A stretch of 64,000 nucleotides of DNA, from contig NW_004440169.1 of NCBI RefSeq assembly GCF_000330505.1, forward strand, positions 310,001 through 374,000, given 5' to 3'. A program made the position numbers and the translations under genes. Numbering within the stretch: the stretch's first letter is position 1; each line of letters opens with the position of its first letter. The notes below the pieces were generated by a model, which was not told the origin of the DNA, did not search any database, and saw only the letters and a program-made list of their open reading frames with translations. Origin of the DNA: Entamoeba invadens IP1. Its lineage: Eukaryota > Evosea > Mastigamoebida > Endamoebidae. Below, piece after piece: positions 56,890 through 64,000 of this stretch.

Positions 56890-57924
56890 ATGTTTAGTTT
56901 GCAACACCGTGCCGATAAGGAGTTTGTCAAACCTGTGCGTCTCCCAGAATTGAAAATTAAGTCCACCCAAAATCACATCACCACGTTTTCATTACCATCA
57001 GATGATAAATGTGACGATCAAATCAACTTTATTTCATCTCCCAAACAAGACGTTCAAAATTTGTATAATAAAACTAATAGAAGTTTAGAAGATGACGACT
57101 CGTCAAATTCTAACGAAGAAATTAAAGAACTTAAAAAATGTGAAACTCCTGATGAAATTGACAAAATAGAGAAAATTAAAAAACGCATCAAAAAGAAAGA
57201 TACACAACGAAAGCGCTCAAAACGGGAAACGCAAAAAAATGAAAAGAAAAAAAAAGAAGACGAGAAATGTTCGACTATCAAGCTCGAAGCAAAAAAATCA
57301 CAAAAAAACGAAAAAATTGAAAAATTGGAAGAAGTCAATAACAAATCGAATAACAAAAATGAAAAATCTGAAACGTTTGAAGGTCTCACTTCATCTTTCC
57401 AAAACGAAATGAAATCACTTGATATAATTGGAGAAACAAATGCAACGACAAAAGACATGAAAAAAAGTGACGAAACATTTTGCGTCTCAAATTTTCCAGA
57501 CGAAAACGACGATATCAAAACTCATCACATCGAAACGTCAACAGATTTCGTGATTTTCGAAAATCAGAAAAAAGACGAAGAAATCAATTCGACGTCCCCA
57601 CAACTGCTGCAACCCGAAAAAGTCGAAATCCAAAAAAATTCAAATGTGAGCCCTCCACAACTTTCGCAAAAACCTTTAAAGGATCCAAAAAAAAACAAAA
57701 AACTCAATCTCTTGAAAAAAGTCCCAAAACGGCGAGTCGGCGAAGAAAACTTACTACTCAAAGACAATTTAAAGTCGCAAAAACTCGGTTCCGACGAGAA
57801 AAATCAAGGAAAGTGTTTGGTCCTCTCAAAGACATGTAACTTTCTATCGTTGGTCACTACCGTTCTGTTTATTCTTTTCACATCACTCTCTATATGGGAC
57901 GACGTTCTGAATGATATGATGTGA
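56890..57924 (+). CDS. Lys/Glu-rich tail-anchored membrane protein, paralog of 4781-5398
   Basis: 344 residues, single exon. Residues 55-170 are a strongly charged Lys/Glu/Asn run with coiled-coil tendency, 195-290 is disordered, and one hydrophobic segment (about 318-335, LSLVTTVLFILFTSLSIW) is followed by a short tail DDVLNDMM. An ETSTDFVIFEN motif parallels the ETPCDFVEFEN motif of the smaller protein at 4781-5398, and the membrane segments align (LVT followed by IF, L and IW). The topology implies cytosolic exposure of nearly the whole protein. A contact-site or tethering role is conceivable but not shown. Confidence 0.68.
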   Translation: MFSLQHRADKEFVKPVRLPELKIKSTQNHITTFSLPSDDKCDDQINFISSPKQDVQNLYNKTNRSLEDDDSSNSNEEIKELKKCETPDEIDKIEKIKKRIKKKDTQRKRSKRETQKNEKKKKEDEKCSTIKLEAKKSQKNEKIEKLEEVNNKSNNKNEKSETFEGLTSSFQNEMKSLDIIGETNATTKDMKKSDETFCVSNFPDENDDIKTHHIETSTDFVIFENQKKDEEINSTSPQLLQPEKVEIQKNSNVSPPQLSQKPLKDPKKNKKLNLLKKVPKRRVGEENLLLKDNLKSQKLGSDEKNQGKCLVLSKTCNFLSLVTTVLFILFTSLSIWDDVLNDMM

Positions 57925-58094
57925 TTCTTGTCTAATTATAATTTGTAGTTCATTTTACTATTTGTCTTGTTTCTCATTGGAATCGTTTGTTTTTGATTAA
58001 TTTAATTATATACTTTAATAATAATTTAAATTATGGTTTTTTTAATATTTTTTAATGAATCAACGAAATTTAAAACTCAAAATGAAAACTATCG

Positions 58095-59335
58095 ATGGAG
58101 AGACCAGATTGGCTTGATGGAACGATATTAAAACTGGTCGAAAAACTCAGAGAGGAATATAAGAAACTCCCAGCAAAAGGAAAAGAACAAGAAAATGAGT
58201 GGAGTATCTTGTCTAGTTTTTTTATAGTAAATCCAAAATTACAAGAAGTAGATTTTATATGCCTTGGGACAGGCAATAAATGCCTTTCTTTTTCGCATCA
58301 CAGCCAAACTGCCGTCAACGACAGCCACGCCGAAATCATTACAAAACGAATCTTTCAACTTTTTTTATCCGAAGATTACAAAAACAAAAATTCAAAGTAC
58401 TTCGAAAAAGACCAAAAAACTGGTAAATTTCGGATTAAATCGACGTACAAAATAATCATGTACATAACAGAAGTTCCTTGTGGCGATTGTTGCATCTCAA
58501 AAGATCTTGAAATAAATGACAAGTCCGAGATTGAGACGGGAGCGAAACGTCTTGTGGATGGCGATATAAAAAGGACGGTCTCATTGTGGGAAGAGGACGA
58601 CATCAATTCTTCTCTTGGTAAAACAAGAATCAAACCTGGCCGAGGAGAGAAGTCACTCAGCATGTCGTGCAGTGACAAGATACTAAAATGGAATTTGATA
58701 GGTCTCCAAGGGTCTATACTTTCCAAATATTACACCAAGATACGACCAGACATAATCCTGGTCGAAGGACCTCTTAACATTGAGTCACTCGTTTGTTTCT
58801 TAACTAATCATACATTTAATTAACTATATTATATATTTTTCAAATTATAAATTAACTATAATTTGGTAGATCCTATTATAGTTTTAAAATAGTTGTTTTT
58901 GATACTTTAAAAGTTTAATGGTTTAAATGCAAAATTAATAAAAAGGCAAGAGGAATCAATGAACGGTCGATAAAAATGAACGCAATTTTTTTAGAAAAAA
59001 ATATGAGTGTTCTTCCCCCAAGTTTTGTGTTTGAGGTGATGAGGTCCAACATTGTCAAAAAGGAGAAAAAAAGCCTCTCTCCAGCCGGGACGTCGATTAA
59101 TTATTGTTATCTTCAAAGCCTTGGGGAGGAAGTTACAGTTTCTGCGCGTGGAGTCAAATTTGGAGCCGGCAAAAATGTGAACAAAAAACAGATGAGTCGT
59201 CTAAGTCCTTTACTAATGAAGGAGAAATTCGACGAGACATTTGGCTGTAATGAAACTAGTAAAGATGAACAGTATGAGTTGGAGAAGAAATTGTTCAAAG
59301 AGAGTGTTGATGGGGGGTGGACAGTGAAGGTGTAA
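58095..59335 (+). CDS. ADAT1: tRNA-specific adenosine deaminase Tad1/ADAT1
   Basis: Exons 58095-58790 and 58946-59335 join in phase 0 (GTTTGT donor, acceptor aaaaag) to give 361 residues. The zinc site is complete: His78 with Glu80 in NDSHAE, Cys129 in PCGDC, and Cys192 in SMSCSDK. RIKPGRGEKS and KWNLIGLQGSILSK are the following deaminase-domain signatures. The N-terminal LPAKGKEQENEWSILSSF matches the Tad1 start. It converts adenosine 37 of tRNA-Ala to inosine in nucleus or cytosol. The C-terminal domain is shorter and more Lys-rich than in yeast. An out-of-frame ATG at 58082 opens 11 codons overlapping the start. Confidence 0.9.
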
Positions 59336-59621
59336 TGTCTGATTTTATTCGTAAAACAAATTCTATAAATATAGTTCCATCGAAATTATTTTAAGCCAGG
59401 TATTTATATATGTTGTATAAGCATTAGTATGGCAAATAATAAAAATATTAACGAACGTCTTATGAATCATAACTTATGAATAGTATCTTGTTTTTCGTTT
59501 TATAATAATAAAAATAGAATATCAAATTAAAATGAATAGTATAATAGTTAAATGATATAGTAAATCAATACCGACAAATGGAGTTATTTCAAGGAGGTTT
59601 GTAGAATGGAATGAACAGGAA

Positions 59622-60764
59622 ATGTCAATGGAAGAGCGGCGAGTGGTTGTACTTCAAGCGAACGTACGGAGGTTCTTGGTGAGGAGTTTATACAGTTCGG
59701 TCCATGAGCAATACAAAATAATAGAAGAATTGGTGAGCACTGAAAAGTCGTTACTCATGAAAATGGAAATAATGAAAAATAAGTACCAGACCCCTATCAC
59801 ACAAATCAAAATAGTAGATTTTGTATTTAAAATCTTCTTATTGTTTTTACCACTTGACGGGTGTATTAAATCGAGTCGAGCTATTGTCGAGATTGGAGAG
59901 AAATTTGTGGATAGTTTTAAAATAGATTCAAAAGCTTCAAAGTTATTTGACACCATCACAACTCTCATCTTTTCTTTTGGAGAATACGCGATTAACTATA
60001 AAGTTACTAAAAATGTGTTAAACGAATTGAAAAAGAATTTGATTTATAAACGAATGCTTTCCGTTTTGGACGCGAATCAAAATGGAACTACTTTTGATGA
60101 TTTAATTATAGAACCAATGCAAAGACTTTTTAGATATCCCATGTTCATCCAATCATTACTCAAAACTTTTGACGAGAAGATTGAAAGTGAGAAACTTGAG
60201 AAGGAAATTCTCGTCAAGACTAATCACGAATTCGCAAGATATATCACTCACGTCAATAAAATCTCAGAAATGAGAGCAGAACTGATGACAGTGGCGGATC
60301 GACTGGACTATTTCACTTTGTTGGTCCCACGGAGATTTTATATTGGAGGGGAGATTATGACGTATAATAAAAAGAAATGTGAAGGGCATTTATTTAATGA
60401 TCGAATAATTTGGTATTCCATCCAAAAGTCCAATAAACTCGGGAAACAAGTAAGATATCAATTAGAAGGGGAAATAGTTTTTAATGATAAATTAAGTTGT
60501 CATGGATCAAAACACGTGTTGATTTTCGGATATCCTGGTTTGATGCCAATTCAAGTGATGATTAATTCTAAAAAAACTATAGCAAAATGGGTTCTCACAA
60601 TTAACTCTGTGATTAAATCAAGAGTTTGGTTAATGAAAGAATCAAATGACTGGTTACACCACTCTAATAACTTCGAATTTGTATCACAAATCGGACCAAT
60701 CAAACAAAAGGAAGAAAAGACTAAAAGCAAAAAAAAAGAAAAACAAAAATCAATCAAAAAATAA
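59622..60764 (+). CDS. RhoGEF (DH-PH) protein with N-terminal IQ motif
   Basis: 380 residues from ATG 59622. Residues 8-25 look like an IQ or basic amphipathic motif (VVVLQANVRRFLVRSLY). The DH domain covers about 30-215, with IIEELVSTEKSLLMKM at its start and LIIEPMQRLFRYPMFIQSLLK, the most conserved DH helix. A PH domain follows (about 240-345: GEIMTYNKKKCEGHLFNDRIIWYS, then the helix TIAKWVLTINSVIK). The tail is Lys-rich. It should activate Rho-family GTPases. A GTTTGT at 59597 after an upstream ATG (59578) could splice to 59635 with phase kept, giving a different start (MELFQGE), but this needs transcript data. Confidence 0.85.
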   Translation: MSMEERRVVVLQANVRRFLVRSLYSSVHEQYKIIEELVSTEKSLLMKMEIMKNKYQTPITQIKIVDFVFKIFLLFLPLDGCIKSSRAIVEIGEKFVDSFKIDSKASKLFDTITTLIFSFGEYAINYKVTKNVLNELKKNLIYKRMLSVLDANQNGTTFDDLIIEPMQRLFRYPMFIQSLLKTFDEKIESEKLEKEILVKTNHEFARYITHVNKISEMRAELMTVADRLDYFTLLVPRRFYIGGEIMTYNKKKCEGHLFNDRIIWYSIQKSNKLGKQVRYQLEGEIVFNDKLSCHGSKHVLIFGYPGLMPIQVMINSKKTIAKWVLTINSVIKSRVWLMKESNDWLHHSNNFEFVSQIGPIKQKEEKTKSKKKEKQKSIKK

Positions 60765-61394
60765 GGGAAGTTTAACTATCAAAAATGGAATATTAATAGT
60801 TTTTATCATTGCAACATTTTGTATCAATTTACTTTACATTCTATTCCTTTGTTATACTCTTTTTATTATACTAATATAAACAAATACTATTTATATAATT
60901 AAAAGACCAAATAAAAACAATAAATTTATAATTAATTTAATTTATAAATAAAACGATTATTTTTAAATTAATAATATATTAAAATAAAGTATATATTTCT
61001 AAGTTATTCAAAACAAAAAAAAATTAATAAATAATAAGATTAACTATACTATAATCAAATAACCGAAATAATTATTAAAAAAATAATAATATTTGAAAAT
61101 GTTATTCAAAATGAGAAAAACGGAATAAATTATTTTAATAGCAAAGAAGTTAGTGTTAACTAATAAAATGATCTTATAATAAAGTGAACTCGAAAATGAG
61201 ATTTTGTATCAAACAAAAAAACACCACCAAAAATAAACTAAATAAAATAGTTTTGAAATAAGTCAAACACCATAATTTCCTGAAAGTTTGGGAATTAAAA
61301 GAGATAAATAAAATAAAAGGCAAAAAGAGAGGGTTGGACAAGGGCTATATAAATACTACATTATCATTCATGAAAAACAGCACCAGAGCACCAC
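60765..61394. other. Intergenic region upstream of BET gene
   Basis: A/T-rich. A TATATAAATAC box at about 61346 and a GAACTCG at about 61184 are possible promoter elements of the bromodomain gene; nothing else is supported. Confidence 0.45.
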
Positions 61395-62577
61395 ATGAGC
61401 GATAATTATGTAAATATTGATAAAGAAAACGTCATCCTCCGCGAGGATAATTCTATAGAATGGGAGGATGATGACGTTGTTTGTTTGAAACGTATCAAAG
61501 CGGACGACGAGAAGTTGAAGAAAAAGCGCGTTGAGTTTGTTATTTGATTTTTATGATTTTGTTGTCTCAAACGTTATCTCGTTCCGTCCTCATGATCTCA
61601 AAATGAGAAACTAACAACTTAGGCGGAAAGATACCAAAGAAGAGAGTGAAAAAAAGGGAGAAAGTTTGATCGAAAAGGCGGCAAACATGCAATCTTCCGA
61701 CACAGAGAGTGTCGCCGAGATGAGCCTCCCCGAAGTAAGAAAACTTCGAGAGATCAACAGAAAGTTGATGACTCAGCCAGAGGGAATCGCTTTCAATGTC
61801 CCAGTTGATCCAGACGCTCTTCAAATACCCACATATTTCAGTGTCATTAAATCACCAATGGATCTTGGGACGATCAAAAAGAATTTGAGCGATAAGAAGT
61901 ACCTGACCAAAGAGGAATTTTACAAAGATGTCAAACTGACTTTCAACAACGCAAAGGTATTCAACCACCCGGATAGCGACGTCTATAAGTGGGCTGTTAA
62001 GTTGGACAAAATGTTTGATGGTTTCTGGAAACTGGCTTTCGATGACAAAAAAGTGGTGGTTGAGAAGAAAATGGTTGAAACCCCACACGAACAAGCCAGA
62101 AGCATTGCCAAGGAGAGCACAGGAACATCAAGGAATAAATCAAGAAGTAAGAAGATAAACCCCGATAAACCACTTACGTTCGAGGAAAAGAAAAAGTTGG
62201 CCGAAGACCTTCAACACATCAGCAAAGATAAAGAAAAGTTGGACGAAGTATTAGCGGTTCTTGACTTGGCGAAAACAGGAAAGAGCAAAGTCTCAATAAA
62301 GTTGAACAACCTCTCCACCACACAACAAAGAGAATTACAGAGAATTATGAAGGGTAAGGGTAGAAAAGAACAGAACACAAAGATGACAATGGAGGAGAGA
62401 AAGCAGCAAGCCTCTGAGAGGCTAGAAAAACTCCAACCCCAGACCGAACAGAAAAAGGTGCAACCCAAAGCAGGCAAGAAACATGACTCGGACTCTGAAA
62501 GCGAAAACGAGTTATCGTCTTCTGATTCGATTGATTCTGAAGAGGCAAACTTGATACGAATGTCAAAGACCAAATGA
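61395..62577 (+). CDS. BET-family protein with one bromodomain and NET domain
   Basis: Exons 61395-61534 and 61623-62577 join in phase 2 across an 88-nt GTTTGT...CTTAG intron to give 364 residues. Residues about 83-185 are a bromodomain: PTYFSVIKSPMDLGTIKKNL (ZA loop) and FNNAKVFNHPDSDVYKWA, with the acetyl-lysine-binding Asn at 161. Residues 228-292 carry a NET/ET domain (PLTFEEKKKLAEDLQ ... ELQRI). The C-terminal tail is basic then acidic Ser-rich (SDSESENELSSSDSIDSEE). Metazoan BET proteins have two bromodomains; a single one is usual for protists and plants (GTE type). It reads acetylated histones and recruits transcription factors. Confidence 0.9.
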
Positions 62578-62834
62578 TGTATTTTTCTAAACGAACTTAT
62601 TAATTAAACTTTTATTTCTGAGTTTTTGTTATTGATATTTAATTAATTTTAATTTTAAAATAAGTTTTTATTAAATAGAAAAGCAAAGAACCATTTTAGT
62701 TAATAATGTCTAATATAATAATAATATAAATTATTAAACAATGTTTGTTATTTTTAGGTTTAAAATCAACGACACGTTAAAAAATCTTTTGAAAACAAGA
62801 AACAAATCAAGGAGGTGTTTGTAAGTCTCAAGAA
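62578..62834. other. Intergenic region between convergent BET and ML genes
   Basis: Short A/T-rich spacer with no feature beyond the 3' ends of both genes. Confidence 0.4.
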
Positions 62835-63290
62835 TTACATCCTGATAACAGTAGAATCCAGTAGAATACACCCAATTTCATCTCCACCGTCCACAGCTGT
62901 GAATGACATTTTTAATTTCCACTCCGAGTTAATTGGAGTGGAAGGAGGGATTTCATAAGTTTCTTTGATTTTGATTGTTTTCTTCTGTTTGATGGGGCAA
63001 AGGATTGGCGATGATCGGCATATGTCTCTTACAACCGAATTGATTGGTATCCAAAATTTCCTCGACAACCGTTGCGAAGCTGTTGCGTTCAAATATAGGG
63101 ATTTCAAATCTTCAAGAACTTCCGCCTCGATGCTGAGAGTTAGGTCAACGCCACTCACTGGTGGCCATGGAGTACCTTCGATTTTCAAAACTTTGACTTT
63201 AGAGTCATTACAACATGAAATAAATGGAACGGAGTCACAAAGGGCGATTTGAGAAATAATGAGTAAAATGAGGAGTTGAGAGGATAACAT
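62835..63290 (-). CDS. Secreted NPC2/ML-domain lipid-binding protein
   Basis: 151 residues with a cleavable signal peptide (about 1-18, LLILLIISQIALC). The mature part fits an ML domain: CCNDSKVKVLKIEGTPWPPV with the G-x-P-W-P-P-V core seen in ML proteins, a SIEAEVL strand, NSVVRDICRSSPILCPI with the paired cysteines, and a late GCILLD strand. ML/NPC2 proteins bind sterols or other lipids in the lysosome or outside the cell. One potential N-glycosylation site lies at NAT. No intron. Confidence 0.82.
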   Translation of the reverse strand: MLSSQLLILLIISQIALCDSVPFISCCNDSKVKVLKIEGTPWPPVSGVDLTLSIEAEVLEDLKSLYLNATASQRLSRKFWIPINSVVRDICRSSPILCPIKQKKTIKIKETYEIPPSTPINSEWKLKMSFTAVDGGDEIGCILLDSTVIRM

Positions 63291-63795
63291 TGGCCTTTAT
63301 TATTTTTTCCATTTTTTGGATGTTTGAATTTATGGGTTCAAAATAAAAAATTTATTTTGGTTTTTCTGTTATTTATATCGTTCAATCCATTAATTGTTAA
63401 AACGTGGATTATGATATGGCTTTTTATAATAATAACTTATAACAATAATTTAGTTATATTAAATTGATGGTTTATTAGCCGTTTTTTTGCTATGATTGTT
63501 TTTTGTTATTGTTTACAAAATTAGAACTAAAAATACACAAGATTGAAATACTATAATTATTGTTTATTTTACTATAATTATTTAAAATATAAAAATACAT
63601 TTATTACTGAGAATTGTTTTTAAACTTCAATTTAATTATTATCAATAGTTTTATTGTTAATACTTAATTATTTAATAATTTATTACGAATTATTAATTAT
63701 TATAATTATATTATAGTTTTATTATATAAATATTTTTTTTTGAATAAAAAAAAGTAAAAACAAAATTTATTAATTTAAAAAACCAAAAGTGTTTT

Positions 63796-63957
63796 ATGAA
63801 GTCTGAGTACATTTCAGATATAGTTGTCTCCTTTTTTTTTGTGATAATATTTCCAATTATTGCTGTGATTATAATGGCAAAATGTCTTCACGTTCCGCAC
63901 CGAAAAACCGCACAAACTAAAATGGTATGGAATCGTTTGTTATTAATAAAGATATAA
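63796..63957 (+). CDS. 5' exon of a gene truncated by the window edge
   Basis: ATG 63796 opens a frame with one membrane segment (about residues 9-27, IVVSFFFVIIFPIIAVIIMA) and a basic tail. A GTTTGT at 63935 is a likely donor, so the coding part would be 63796-63934 and continue beyond 64000. The alternative is a 53-residue product ending at 63957. It has no similarity that I recognise. Confidence 0.5.
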   Translation: MKSEYISDIVVSFFFVIIFPIIAVIIMAKCLHVPHRKTAQTKMVWNRLLLIKI

Positions 63958-64000
63958 CTAATCATACTGTCACATTTAAATAAACATCCGTTGATGTCCA

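Overview
The window looks like nuclear chromosomal DNA from an Entamoeba species. Intergenic DNA is very AT-rich and the genes are short and closely spaced. Almost every intron I can model starts with GTTTGT, and many are only 43-80 nt long. RPL23a has a GTATTAAAT/GAAC promoter of the Entamoeba type. The gene content also fits this amoeba: a mitosome-type HSP70, a membrane-anchored C1A cysteine protease of the CP-C kind, and BAR/F-BAR, RhoGAP and RhoGEF proteins. Remnants of several DNA transposons with terminal inverted repeats (TIRs) make E. invadens the best guess, but the species is not proven by the sequence.

Layout. 1-4.7 kb has no genes and holds two non-autonomous TIR elements (638-1556 and 2060-3512) plus a pair of diverged ~330-bp repeats. 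4.8-14.9 kb: a small tail-anchored protein, a Ser/Pro heptad-repeat protein, a METTL18/HPM1-like histidine methyltransferase, a protein kinase, an unknown protein, a choline/ethanolamine kinase and a short TNPO3/exportin-like protein. 15-25.5 kb: MED21, an unknown four-exon protein, a secreted GH15 glucoamylase, a solitary tRNA-Gly(UCC), a coiled-coil protein and FIP1. 25.6-34.4 kb: several tiny membrane proteins, a five-exon P4-ATPase flippase and a BAR-RhoGAP. 34.8-45.5 kb: RPL23a, a 229-bp MITE, an F-BAR protein, a myristoylated copine/RGLG-type VWA protein, a PH protein, mitosomal HSP70, Gemin2 and a coiled-coil protein. 46.7-64 kb: an unknown protein, a PWWP protein, a small acidic protein, a C1A protease, an auxin-efflux-type carrier, a PLP-homeostasis protein, two tail-anchored proteins, Tad1/ADAT1, a RhoGEF, a single-bromodomain BET protein, an NPC2/ML protein and the first exon of a gene that runs off the right edge.

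The genes form no operon-like unit. Two themes recur: gene expression and RNA processing (MED21, FIP1, Gemin2, Tad1, BET, PWWP, METTL18, RPL23a, tRNA), and membrane/cytoskeleton dynamics (P4-ATPase, BAR-RhoGAP, F-BAR, RhoGEF, PH, VWA, PIN-type carrier, ML protein, glucoamylase, C1A protease). Many open frames end in a short hydrophobic tail because they read into an intron. I rejoined exons by phase and family conservation and give the junctions in each entry. I found no virus, CRISPR array or prokaryotic defence system.
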